DNA from: Promicromonospora panici
GTDB lineage: Bacteria > Actinomycetota > Actinomycetes > Actinomycetales > Cellulomonadaceae
Direction: 5' to 3'
DNA length: 64,000 bases
NCBI RefSeq assembly: GCF_900608595.1
Contig: NZ_UWYY01000023.1
Coordinates: 54,124 to 118,123, forward strand
Both the position numbers and the translations under genes were made by a program. The notes under the pieces were generated by a model, which saw nothing but the letters and a program-made list of their open reading frames with translations, was not told where the DNA came from and did no database searches. Of the stretch, positions 35,176 through 44,037 are shown one piece after another. The number at the start of each line of letters is the position of its first letter. The first letter of the stretch is position 1.

Positions 35176-36099
35176 GTGACCGCAACCGCCGCCCCCACCT
35201 CCCGGTTCGCCGCGCTCGCCGGACGCATCGACCGCTTCCGCCACTGGACGCGCGTCGTGCTCATCGCGAACCTCGTCGGCCAGATCGGCATCATCGGGAC
35301 CGGCGGCGCGGTGCGCCTGACCGAGTCGGGCCTGGGCTGCTCCACCTGGCCGGAGTGCGAGCCCGGGCAGTTCACGCCGCAGTTCCACGAGGCCACCTCG
35401 CTGCACCCGTACATCGAGTTCGGAAACCGCACGCTGACCGGCGTCCTGGGCATCATCGCGGTGCTCGTCGCGGTGGCGGTGTGCACGGACCTGAAGCGCT
35501 CCGCGTCCTACCGCGCGCTCGGCCTGGTGCCGATCGTGGGCGTGCTGGCGCAGGCCGTCATCGGCGGCGTGGTCGTGCTGCTGCACCTGCACCCGGGCTG
35601 GGTGTCCCTGCACTTCGGGGTCTCGGGCGCCCTGGTGGCCGCGTCGCTGTACGTGCTGCACCGGCACGGTGAGGGTGACCACGAGCCCACGCTCGTCGTG
35701 GGGCCGCGGGTGCGCGCCCTGGCCTGGGGCCTGGCCGCGCTGACCGCCGTGGTGGTCGTGCTCGGCGTGCTCACCACGGGCGCCGGTCCGCACAGCGGCG
35801 ACGCCGAGGTGGGGTACCGGTTCGCCATCGACCCCGCGCTGCTGACCAAGTGGCACGCCGCCGCCGTGTGGACGTTCCTGGCGGTCCTCGTCGCCTACCT
35901 GGTCGCCGTGCGCGGCGGACCCGCTCCGGTGCGCCGGGCCGCGCTCGTCCTGCTCGGCATCACGCTCGCACAGGGGCTGATCGGGTACGTGCAGTACTTC
36001 ACCGACCTGCCCGAGCTGCTGGTGGGGCTGCACATGATCGGCGCGGCCGTGCTGATCGCAGGGACGACGCGGGTGTGGCTGACGACGCGGGTGCGCTGA
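35176..36099 (+). CDS. ctaA: Heme A synthase CtaA
   Basis: A 307-residue membrane protein with eight predicted segments. Conserved His residues lie in LHPYIEFGNRTLTG, VSLHFGVSG, LLTKWHAAAVW and GLHMIGAAV, which bind heme in the two halves of the protein. The loop GCSTWPEC holds the Cys pair of the Gram-positive type. It oxidises heme O to heme A for cytochrome c oxidase. It stands alone on the plus strand between the protease and the cellulase genes; ctaB is not in the window. Confidence 0.94.
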   Translation: MTATAAPTSRFAALAGRIDRFRHWTRVVLIANLVGQIGIIGTGGAVRLTESGLGCSTWPECEPGQFTPQFHEATSLHPYIEFGNRTLTGVLGIIAVLVAVAVCTDLKRSASYRALGLVPIVGVLAQAVIGGVVVLLHLHPGWVSLHFGVSGALVAASLYVLHRHGEGDHEPTLVVGPRVRALAWGLAALTAVVVVLGVLTTGAGPHSGDAEVGYRFAIDPALLTKWHAAAVWTFLAVLVAYLVAVRGGPAPVRRAALVLLGITLAQGLIGYVQYFTDLPELLVGLHMIGAAVLIAGTTRVWLTTRVR

Positions 36100-36144
36100 G
36101 CCGGTCGTGACAGCGCTCTGACAGTCCCCTGCAAGCAGCCCCGC

Positions 36145-36222
36145 GGCGTCCTCGGGCCCAACGGCGCGGGCAAGACCACCACCATCCGCATGCTCGCGAC
36201 CCTGATGCGCCCGACGCCGGAG
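36145..36222 (+). pseudogene. Walker A fragment of an ABC ATPase
   Basis: A short in-frame stretch reads GVLGPNGAGKTTTIRMLATL MRPTP, the start of a DrrA-type ATPase, with no gene before or after it. It is a small relic within the 358-bp gap between ctaA and the cellulase gene. The remaining gap shows nothing that I recognise. Confidence 0.6.
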
Positions 36223-36457
36223 AGGCGCGGTCGGCGGGTGGGCCGTGTCAGCCGCCCCGTCGGACCAGGGCGCTGACTGGCCGCACCAAGTGCGCCGACA
36301 GCACCCCCACCCCTGCCGGCGCCCCCAGCGGCGGCGAACCGGCCCCGCCCGTGTGAATCAGTTAAGTCCGTTGCCTGCTCCGGCCCGCGCGCCGACCGTC
36401 TGAGGAGCGCCCGCACCGCGGGTGCCGTTCGACGACGCACGCACCGGAGGCCACGCC

Positions 36458-38536
36458 ATGAACCGAGTCCGAAGGCGGAGAGTCCTAGCCGCCGCAGCAC
36501 TGGCAGCACTGTCACTGGGCGCCATGGGCATCCTTCCCGCGGCCGCCGGCCCGGCGGACGCCGACCCGGACCCCGTCACCCGAGCGGCGCCGGGCACCGT
36601 GACCGGCGAGTACGCGGACCGGTTCCTGGAGATGTACGCCAAGATGCACGATCCCGCCAACGGCTACTTCTCGGCGCAGGGCATCCCGTACCACTCGGCG
36701 GAGACGCTCCTGGTGGAGGCGCCGGACTACGGCCACGAGACGACGTCGGAGGCGTACAGCTTCTGGCTGTGGCTGGAGGCGTCCTACGGGCAGATCACCG
36801 GCGACTGGGAGCCGTTCAACAACGCGTGGGACACGCTCGAGGCGTACATGATCCCCACCACCGAGAACCAGCCGACCAACAGCGCGTACAACCCGGCCTC
36901 CCCCGCGACCTACGCCCCGGAGCACAACCACCCGAGCGCCTATCCGGCGCAGCTCGACACAGGCATCGCGGTGGGCCAGGACCCGATCGGCGCCGAGCTC
37001 CGCCAGACTTACGGCACCAGCGAGGTCTACGGCATGCACTGGCTGGCCGACGTCGACAACGTGTACGGCTTCGGCGCCGCGCCCGGCTCCTCCGAGCTGC
37101 TGGGCCCGGACTACGAGGGCACGTCCTACATCAACACGTTCCAGCGCGGCCCGCAGGAGTCGGTCTGGGAGACCATCCCGCAGCCCGCGATCGACGACTT
37201 CTCCTACGGCGGCCCGAACGGCTACCTGGACCTGTTCACCGGTGACGCGAGCTACGCCCGCCAGTGGAAGTACACCAACGCGCCCGACGCCGACGCCCGC
37301 GCCGTCGAGGCCGTGTACTGGGCCAAGCAGTTCGCGAACGAGCAGGGTGCCGGGGGCGAGATCTCCGGCACCGTCGACAAGGCATCCAAGATGGGCGACT
37401 ACCTGCGGTACTCCCTGTTCGACAAGTACTTCAAGGAGATCGGCTGCGAGTCGACCAGCTGCTCGCCGGGGTCCGGCCGCAGCTCGGCCCACTACCTGCT
37501 GTCCTGGTACTACGCCTGGGGTGGCGCGCTGGACACGAGCGGGCCGTGGGCATGGCGGATCGGCTCCTCGCACGCCCACTTCGGCTACCAGAACCCGCTG
37601 GCCGCCTACGCGCTGTCCACCGACGCCGACCTGGTGCCGGCGTCGCCGACCGCGCAGGACGACTGGTCGGTCAGCATGGACCGGCAGCTGGAGTTCTTCC
37701 AGTGGCTGCAGTCGGCCGAGGGCGGCATCGCGGGCGGCGCCACCAACAGCGTCGACGGGGCCTACGGGTCCCACCCGGCGGGCACCCCCACGTTCTACGA
37801 CATGGTGTACGACGAGGCGCCCGTCTACCACGACCCGCCGTCGAACCAGTGGTTCGGCATGCAGGGCTGGGGCGTGGAGCGGATCGCCCAGCTCTACCAC
37901 CAGACGGGTGACGAGCGGGCGCAGGCCATCCTCGACAAGTGGGTGCCCTGGGTGCTCGACGAGATCACGGTGACCGCCGACTCCTGGCAGGTGCCGTCCG
38001 AGCTGTCCTGGAGCGGCGCCCCGGACACGTGGAACCCGAACAGCCCCGGAGCCAACGCGGGCCTGCACGTCGACGTCACGTCCCACGGGCAGGACGTCGG
38101 AGTGGCCGGCGCCATCGCGCGCACGCTGATCTACTACGCCGCGGCGTCGGGCGACCAGCAGGCTGCGGATACCGCCAAGGCCCTGCTCGACGCCATGTGG
38201 GAGCAGAACAGCGACGAGAAGGGCATCGGCACCGTCGAGTCCCGCGCCGACTTCGGCCGGTTCGACGACGAGTACCAGGCCGGCGGCAACGGCGTCTACG
38301 TCCCGCAGGGCTGGACCGGCACCTACCCGAACGGCGACCAGGTCTCGGCCGGCGTCTCGTTCCTGGACATCCGGTCCTTCTACGAGGACGACCCCATGTT
38401 CGGCGAGGTCCAGGAGTACCTCGACGGCGGCGACGTCCCGCAGTTCACCTACCACCGGTTCTGGGCGCAGACCGCCGTCGCGACGGCGATGGCGGAGTAC
38501 GACCGCCTCCTAGGCGCCGGCGCCACCCCCGAGTAG
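36458..38536 (+). CDS. GH48 exocellulase (reducing-end cellobiohydrolase), no binding module
   Basis: ATG 36458 follows ggagg by 7 bases. A signal peptide (to about residue 30-34) leads into a full GH48 catalytic domain of about 640 residues. The motif GHETTSEAYSFWLWLEA contains the proposed proton donor Glu98. Many aromatic and Gly-rich stretches (for example YYAWGGALDTSGPW) line the family's tunnel. The chain ends with the domain (FWAQTAVATAMAEYDRLLG), without the CBM2 or other binding module often attached to actinobacterial GH48 enzymes. It should cut cellobiose from cellulose ends outside the cell. No CebR-like operator was seen upstream. Confidence 0.93.
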   Translation: MNRVRRRRVLAAAALAALSLGAMGILPAAAGPADADPDPVTRAAPGTVTGEYADRFLEMYAKMHDPANGYFSAQGIPYHSAETLLVEAPDYGHETTSEAYSFWLWLEASYGQITGDWEPFNNAWDTLEAYMIPTTENQPTNSAYNPASPATYAPEHNHPSAYPAQLDTGIAVGQDPIGAELRQTYGTSEVYGMHWLADVDNVYGFGAAPGSSELLGPDYEGTSYINTFQRGPQESVWETIPQPAIDDFSYGGPNGYLDLFTGDASYARQWKYTNAPDADARAVEAVYWAKQFANEQGAGGEISGTVDKASKMGDYLRYSLFDKYFKEIGCESTSCSPGSGRSSAHYLLSWYYAWGGALDTSGPWAWRIGSSHAHFGYQNPLAAYALSTDADLVPASPTAQDDWSVSMDRQLEFFQWLQSAEGGIAGGATNSVDGAYGSHPAGTPTFYDMVYDEAPVYHDPPSNQWFGMQGWGVERIAQLYHQTGDERAQAILDKWVPWVLDEITVTADSWQVPSELSWSGAPDTWNPNSPGANAGLHVDVTSHGQDVGVAGAIARTLIYYAAASGDQQAADTAKALLDAMWEQNSDEKGIGTVESRADFGRFDDEYQAGGNGVYVPQGWTGTYPNGDQVSAGVSFLDIRSFYEDDPMFGEVQEYLDGGDVPQFTYHRFWAQTAVATAMAEYDRLLGAGATPE

Positions 38537-38550
38537 CCCTGCACCCACCG

Positions 38551-38649
38551 CGAGGTAGAACTCTGGCGAGGTAGAACCAGGGCGAGGTAGGACCTCAGCT
38601 TGGCTGCGGTTCTACCTCGCCAGAGTCCTACCTCGCCAGAGTCCTACCT
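38551..38649. repeat. Nested palindrome of gaggtag units between convergent genes
   Basis: The unit gcgaggtag(a/g)acc occurs three times on the plus strand and three times inverted. The first 28 bases (38551-38578) pair with 38608-38635 with one mismatch. It can terminate transcripts from both the cellulase gene and the minus-strand gene at 38670. Confidence 0.7.
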
Positions 38650-38669
38650 CGGCAGGAAGGGCCGAGCGG

Positions 38670-39653
38670 TCAGACCTCCGGGGTCCAGAGGTCCTCGCCG
38701 TTCGGGGGCGTGCCGACCGCGCCCACGGCGACCGGCACGGCCTCCGGGACGTCGCCCAGGGCGCGCTGCGAGACCGCGCCCGACGAGAAGTTCGCGTAGC
38801 ACTCGGGGCAGTACCAGTCCGGGGTCGGCACCGGCGTGTCGAAGCCGCCGTACACGACGTCCGGCTCGAGCTTCATGTTGTCGTGGATGCCCTGGCCCCA
38901 CACGATGCGCTTGGTGGCGCCGCGCTGACCGCACGACGGGCACGACGGACGCATCTGCGCCCGCTGCGACAGCACCGCGTGCGGGTGCAGGAGCGCGTGG
39001 CACGGGCCGCAGACGAGGAAGGTCTGCTCGATGAGCTCCGCGAGGGGGCGCTCGCCGGTCTCGCCGGTGTGCGCGCCGTCGTCGTGCGGCCGCAGCTGCA
39101 TGACGTCGACGAACCGCTCGCACGAGGCGCAACGCTCCTCGCGGCGCAGGTCGGCGCCCGCCACCTGCTTGTGGCCGAGCAGGCGCAGGACGTGCAGATT
39201 CGGCGACAGCTCGTCGGTCTCGCAGTTGCCCGCGTCGAGCGTGCCGGTGGCACCGTGCTTGTACTGGTGGGCGATGCCGTCGAGCACCAGGCGGGCGTGC
39301 TCCTGCGGCAGCCAGCCGGACGACCGGGCGTACGCCGCGGCACCGTTGAACAGGTCGTCCCAGACCACTGGCTTGTCCGGGCCGAACACCTCGTCACTGA
39401 CCCAGTCCTCGCCCTGGCTGGTGCCCATGAGCTCGACCGCGGCGACGATGCCGGGCTCGGAGCCCACGACGGTGACGACGACGTCACCGCGCTGGGGGCC
39501 GTCGGCCCCGCCGGGGAGGCGGTGCTCGTGGCTACGGCTCGCGATGGCGACCGCCTCGCCCAGCCAGTCCTCGGACCAGTTGAGGTAGACGGACGGAACG
39601 AGCCACGCCGGGAGGGACGATACGTTGGGAAGCATGTCGGGTTCGCTGGTCAC
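38670..39653 (-). CDS. Unknown protein with zinc-ribbon Cys pairs
   Basis: A 327-residue soluble protein. The N-terminal half has no motif that I recognise. The C-terminal half has four Cys-x-x-Cys pairs: CASC (about residue 173), CGPC (about 214), CPSC (about 237) and CPEC (about 281), consistent with two zinc ribbons or rubredoxin-like knuckles. A conserved-looking LNWSEDWLGEAVAIASRS lies near the N-terminus. It could be a nucleic-acid-binding or HNH-related protein, but no nuclease motif is visible. Convergent with the cellulase gene. Confidence 0.75.
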   Translation of the reverse strand: MTSEPDMLPNVSSLPAWLVPSVYLNWSEDWLGEAVAIASRSHEHRLPGGADGPQRGDVVVTVVGSEPGIVAAVELMGTSQGEDWVSDEVFGPDKPVVWDDLFNGAAAYARSSGWLPQEHARLVLDGIAHQYKHGATGTLDAGNCETDELSPNLHVLRLLGHKQVAGADLRREERCASCERFVDVMQLRPHDDGAHTGETGERPLAELIEQTFLVCGPCHALLHPHAVLSQRAQMRPSCPSCGQRGATKRIVWGQGIHDNMKLEPDVVYGGFDTPVPTPDWYCPECYANFSSGAVSQRALGDVPEAVPVAVGAVGTPPNGEDLWTPEV

Positions 39654-39737
39654 GCGGGGAGAATAGCGCAGCCCGGTGACACGGATATAACGGGCCCGAT
39701 AGGCGGCGTCCGAGTGCGGCCCGGATCATCGGCAAAC

Positions 39738-39777
39738 TGTCAGGTGATCGGTCGCTCGTGTCGCCGATCACCTGACA
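39738..39777 (-). terminator. Terminator of the pyrG-NUDIX operon
   Basis: tgtcaggtgatcgg (39738-39751) pairs perfectly with ccgatcacctgaca (39764-39777) around a 12-base loop, 40 bp after the NUDIX stop on the minus strand. Confidence 0.75.
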
Positions 39778-39816
39778 TTTGTCGATCATTCAGGGATTTT
39801 TCCCGTACCCACCCGC

Positions 39817-40449
39817 TCAGGTCCTGCGGTACTCCCACGGGCTGTCCACCGGGCGGAGCGTCTCCCAGTCCGAGGCCCGCCCGATCGCGGCCGCGAGCAC
39901 CCCCGCGATGGTCGCCGCGTTGTGCAGCCGGCCCGCGAGCGCGAGCGCGGCGGCTTCCTCGAGCGGCACGGGGACCACGACCATGTCGGCTTCCTCGGCC
40001 TCGCGGGTGTGCCGCTCGCCGTCGGGCACCGGGGTGAGGTCGCGCGCCAGGTAGACGCGAATCGCCTCGTTGCTGCCGCCCGGCGTGGGCAGCAGGTCCA
40101 GGAGCACGTCCCAGGTGGCGGCCGTCATGTCCGCCTCCTCGGCCAGCTCGCGGGCCGCCGCGACGTGGGGGTCCTCGCCGTCCAGGTCGAGCAGGCCGGC
40201 GGGTGCCTCCCAGAGGAAGGCGCCGACCGGGTGCCGGTACTGGCGCAGGAGCAGGACGTCGCCGTCGTCGTTCAGCGCCACGACGACGACCGCGCCCGGG
40301 TGGTCGACGTACTCGCGGCGCACGATGCCGCCGGCCTCGCCCAGGTCGACCTCGTCGGAGACCATGTCGACCACGAAACCCTGGAACGGGACGTCGAGCC
40401 GCCGTGCGGGGCGCGGGTCGATGACGTCCGTGACCTCTTCGCCGTTCAC
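39817..40449 (-). CDS. NUDIX hydrolase (ADP-ribose pyrophosphatase type)
   Basis: A 210-residue protein. The NUDIX box is GLLDLDGEDPHVAAARELAE followed by EADM (about residues 85-108), with the metal-binding R-E-x-x-E-E present. VLLLRQYRHPVGAFLWEAPA just before it is typical of ADP-ribose pyrophosphatases. It follows pyrG by 42 bp, the same order as in Mycobacterium (Rv1699-Rv1700). It probably cleaves ADP-ribose or a related sugar nucleotide. Confidence 0.92.
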   Translation of the reverse strand: MNGEEVTDVIDPRPARRLDVPFQGFVVDMVSDEVDLGEAGGIVRREYVDHPGAVVVVALNDDGDVLLLRQYRHPVGAFLWEAPAGLLDLDGEDPHVAAARELAEEADMTAATWDVLLDLLPTPGGSNEAIRVYLARDLTPVPDGERHTREAEEADMVVVPVPLEEAAALALAGRLHNAATIAGVLAAAIGRASDWETLRPVDSPWEYRRT

Positions 40450-40491
40450 ACCGTCACCTTCCCCCGGACGAGGCCGCGATTCCGATGCCGC

Positions 40492-42168
40492 TCACGAGGA
40501 CTGCTTCTCGAGCGCCGCTGCGATGAGGCCGGCGAACAGCGGGTGCGCACGCGTGGGTCGCGACTTGAACTCGGGGTGCGCCTGCGTGGACACGTAGTAC
40601 GGGTGCATGTCGGCCCGCAGCTCGACGAACTCGACGAGCGACGAGTCGGGCGACGTGCCGGAGATCAGCAGACCCGCCTCCTCCAGCTCGCCGCGGTAGG
40701 CGTTGTTCACCTCGTAGCGGTGCCGGTGCCGCTCGGACACGCGCTCACTGCCGTACGCCTTGGCCACCACGGAGCCGGCGGTCAGCTGCGCCTGGTAGGC
40801 GCCCAGGCGCATGGTGCCGCCCATGTCGCCCTCACCCTCGACGATCGCCTTCTGCTCGGCCATGGTCGCCACGACCGGGTGGCTGCTCGTCGGGTGGAAC
40901 TCGGTCGACGACGCGTCGTCCCAGCCCAGCACGTTGCGCGCGTACTCGATGACCATCGACTGCAGACCCAGGCAGATGCCGAGGGTCGGCACGAGGTTCT
41001 CGCGCGCCCAGCGCAGCGCCCCGACCTTGCCGTCGATGCCGCGCACACCGAAACCGCCGGGTACCAGCACGGCGTCGACGCCCTCGAGCGAGGCCTTGGC
41101 GCCCTCCGGCGTCTGGCAGTCGTCGGCCGCGACCCAGCGGATGCCGACCTTCGCGTCGTTCGCGAAGCCGCCGGCCCGCAGCGCCTCCGTCACGGACAGG
41201 TAGGCGTCGGGCAGGTCGATGTACTTGCCGACCAGCGCGACCTCGACGTTGTGCTCCGGCTCGTGCACCCGCTCCAGGAGGCGGCTCCACCCGTCCCAGT
41301 CGACGTCGTGGAAGGGCATGCCCAGGCGGCGCACCACGTAGGCGTCCAGGCCCTCGGCGTGGATGACGCGCGGGATGTCATAGATCGACGGGGCATCGGC
41401 GCAGTTGATCACTGCCTCGTTGTCGACGTCGCACATCAGCGCGATCTTGTTCTTGATGCTCTCGGGCACCACGCGGTCGGAACGCAGCACGATGGCGTCC
41501 GGCTGGATGCCGACCGTGCGCAGCGCGGCCACGGAATGCTGCGTGGGCTTGGTCTTCAGCTCGCCCGACGGGCCGATGTACGGCACGAGCGAGACGTGCA
41601 GGAAGAACACGTTGTCGCGGCCGAGCTCGTGTCGCACCTGGCGCGCGGACTCGAGGAAGGGCTGCGACTCGATGTCGCCGACGGTGCCGCCGATCTCCGT
41701 GATGATCACGTCGACGGCCTCGGATGCCTGCTCGCGCATCCGGAACTTGATCTCGTCGGTGATGTGCGGGATGACCTGCACGGTGTCGCCCAGGTACTCG
41801 CCGCGGCGCTCCTTCGCGATGACGCGGGAGTACACCTGGCCGGTCGTCACGTTGGACGACGCCGGGAGCTCGATGTCGAGGAACCGCTCGTAGTGCCCGA
41901 TGTCCAGGTCGGTCTCGGCGCCGTCCTCCGTGACGAAGACCTCACCGTGCTGGAACGGGTTCATCGTGCCGGGATCCACGTTGAGGTAGGGATCCAGCTT
42001 CTGCATGGTGACGCTGAGGCCACGCGAGCGAAGAAGACGGCCGAGCGACGACGCCGTCAGCCCCTTGCCGAGAGAGGACGCCACACCACCGGTGACGAAG
42101 ATGTGCTTGGTCGGCGTGGAGGCGCCGGACCGATGACGGGACTGGAGACTGCTTCGGTGTTCGACCAC
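40492..42168 (-). CDS. pyrG: CTP synthase
   Basis: A 558-residue enzyme. The N-terminal synthase domain opens with KHIFVTGGVASSLGKG (ATP loop) and has the GGTVGDIES motif. The C-terminal glutaminase has the nucleophile Cys in LGICLGLQSM and His/Glu in the tail (STQAHPEFKS). It makes CTP from UTP, ATP and glutamine. The first 20 residues are variable, so the GTG start at 42168 is approximate. It is transcribed ahead of the NUDIX gene. Confidence 0.96.
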   Translation of the reverse strand: MVEHRSSLQSRHRSGASTPTKHIFVTGGVASSLGKGLTASSLGRLLRSRGLSVTMQKLDPYLNVDPGTMNPFQHGEVFVTEDGAETDLDIGHYERFLDIELPASSNVTTGQVYSRVIAKERRGEYLGDTVQVIPHITDEIKFRMREQASEAVDVIITEIGGTVGDIESQPFLESARQVRHELGRDNVFFLHVSLVPYIGPSGELKTKPTQHSVAALRTVGIQPDAIVLRSDRVVPESIKNKIALMCDVDNEAVINCADAPSIYDIPRVIHAEGLDAYVVRRLGMPFHDVDWDGWSRLLERVHEPEHNVEVALVGKYIDLPDAYLSVTEALRAGGFANDAKVGIRWVAADDCQTPEGAKASLEGVDAVLVPGGFGVRGIDGKVGALRWARENLVPTLGICLGLQSMVIEYARNVLGWDDASSTEFHPTSSHPVVATMAEQKAIVEGEGDMGGTMRLGAYQAQLTAGSVVAKAYGSERVSERHRHRYEVNNAYRGELEEAGLLISGTSPDSSLVEFVELRADMHPYYVSTQAHPEFKSRPTRAHPLFAGLIAAALEKQSS

Positions 42169-42294
42169 GGAACTCCATCCTATCCGAGGTACAGCGTGCT
42201 GGTGGTGTAATCACCCGCACAGCCGTTGTTCACTCAGGGTTTGCCGGTTGGTTCCGACGAGTCTGCCCCCGTGGAGCCCGTCGCGCTCGGTAAA

Positions 42295-44037
42295 TCAGGC
42301 CTTTCGGGAGAACTTCCTCCCCATTTTCCGTACCCGCGGTCCGACGGCGGCACGCAGGTCCCGGTCGAGCAGCACGGCGAGCAGCAGCGTGACGAGCGCG
42401 GCCAGCAGGCCCACGGCGAGTCCGAGCCCGAGGGCGGCGGCGAAGTCGCCGCCGTCGAACGGCACCTCGCGCGCCGGTGCGTACGCGAACCACCCGAACG
42501 TACGGCTCTGCGGCGCCAGCCACGCAGGCACCAGCCACCCGACGGTGGCCCCCACCGTCGTCGCGACGACGAGTACCGCGAGCGCCCGCCAGACGCCGCC
42601 CAGCGCCTCAGGGCCGAGGTGCCTGCGGACGGCGAGGAGCAGACCGAGACCGGCCACGACCATCCCGGCTGTGCCGACGGCCCCCAGGACCGCCATGACG
42701 TCGGTCCGCAGCAGGTACTCCGAGCAGGACGGTCCCGCGCAGCCGCGCCAGGGCGCGCCGCCGTCGAACAGCAGCGGCACGACGGCCGCTCCGATCGCGG
42801 ACACGCCCCACCCGCTCGCGGTGGCGATGACGGCGGCCCGGCCGTGGTCGACGGCGTACAGAGCGCGCGACAGGTGCAGGATCAGCGCGAACCCGATCAG
42901 GCCCGGCGCCATCGCGGTGAGCCCGACGGCCATGCCGAGGGCGTCGCCGAGCACGATGAGGTCGAACACGTCCTCGACGTACGGCGCGGCCGCGACGAGG
43001 GCCGCCACGCCCACGGCGGTCACGAGCAACAGGGTGCGCGTCGTGCGGGCCACGAGGGAGCGCAGCTCGTCGAGCCGGCCGGCCGACGCGTGCTCAGCGA
43101 AGTGCGGGAAAGCGCTGGTCGCGATGGGGAACGCGAGCACCGCGTACGGCAGCAGGTAGACCTGCTGCGCGTACAGGTAGACCGAGAGCGTGCCGTCGCC
43201 GCCCGCGGCGTTGGCCGCGCGCAGCGTCAGGAACACCGAGAGCTGCTGGGCGACGAGCGCGCCCACGCCGGCAAAGGCCAGGCGCGCGGCGCGCGGGCCC
43301 TCCCCCGACGGGAACCGGAGCGTGGGCCGCAGCCGCAGCCCGGTGCGCCACACGGGCACCACGAGTGGCAGCGCCAGGAACAGGACGCCGACCGTGGTCC
43401 CCCACGCCAGCCACTCCAGCGCCCGGCCGGACAGCTCGGCGACGTCCTGCTGGTCGCCGTGTGCGAGCGCGCCGAAGACCGCATAGACGACGATCACGAC
43501 GAGGCTGGAGACCAGTGGCGCGAACGCCGGCCAGAAGAACCGCTTGTGCGCCTGCAGGATGCCGCCCAGCACGACGGCCAGGCCGTACAGCGGCACCTGG
43601 ACGGCGAACACCCGCAGGAACGCCGTGGCGACGTCCACCTGCGCCGGGTCGTCCAGCCCGGTCAGGCTGATGATCGGGCGGGCCAGGAGCGCCATGAGCC
43701 CGGCCAGCGGCACGAGCACGACGAGTGTCCAGCCGAGCAGCGCCGAGGCAATCCTCGACGCCTGCTCCTTCGAAGCTGCGGTGCCGTCGGAGGTGAACGC
43801 CGCGCGGCTCAGCGGGCCGGCCAGCAGCGGCACGACGGCGCCCGCGAGCGCGCCGCCCGCCGCCACCTCGAACAGGAGGTTGGGCAGCTGGTTGGCGGAG
43901 TTGAAGACCGTCCCGACGCCGTCGGACCCGAGCCATGCGCCCTGCGCGAGCCAGCGGCCGAAGCCGACCATGCGGCTGGCGAGGGTGACGACCGTGACGA
44001 GCAGCGCGGCGCTCGCCAGGGTTCTGACGCGGCTCAC
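42295..44037 (-). CDS. murJ: MurJ-like (MviN) lipid II flippase-family protein
   Basis: A 580-residue membrane protein with about 14 segments. The opening LVTVVTLASRMVGFGRWLAQ and FNSANQLPNLLFEVAAGGAL is characteristic of the MOP superfamily MurJ group. The C-terminal part is more divergent. Its GTG start overlaps the upstream glycosyltransferase stop by 4 bp, pointing to a shared task in moving or making an isoprenoid-linked cell-wall precursor. In actinobacteria a separate MurJ near the origin is usual, so this may be a paralogue for another polymer. Confidence 0.85.
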   Translation of the reverse strand: MSRVRTLASAALLVTVVTLASRMVGFGRWLAQGAWLGSDGVGTVFNSANQLPNLLFEVAAGGALAGAVVPLLAGPLSRAAFTSDGTAASKEQASRIASALLGWTLVVLVPLAGLMALLARPIISLTGLDDPAQVDVATAFLRVFAVQVPLYGLAVVLGGILQAHKRFFWPAFAPLVSSLVVIVVYAVFGALAHGDQQDVAELSGRALEWLAWGTTVGVLFLALPLVVPVWRTGLRLRPTLRFPSGEGPRAARLAFAGVGALVAQQLSVFLTLRAANAAGGDGTLSVYLYAQQVYLLPYAVLAFPIATSAFPHFAEHASAGRLDELRSLVARTTRTLLLVTAVGVAALVAAAPYVEDVFDLIVLGDALGMAVGLTAMAPGLIGFALILHLSRALYAVDHGRAAVIATASGWGVSAIGAAVVPLLFDGGAPWRGCAGPSCSEYLLRTDVMAVLGAVGTAGMVVAGLGLLLAVRRHLGPEALGGVWRALAVLVVATTVGATVGWLVPAWLAPQSRTFGWFAYAPAREVPFDGGDFAAALGLGLAVGLLAALVTLLLAVLLDRDLRAAVGPRVRKMGRKFSRKA

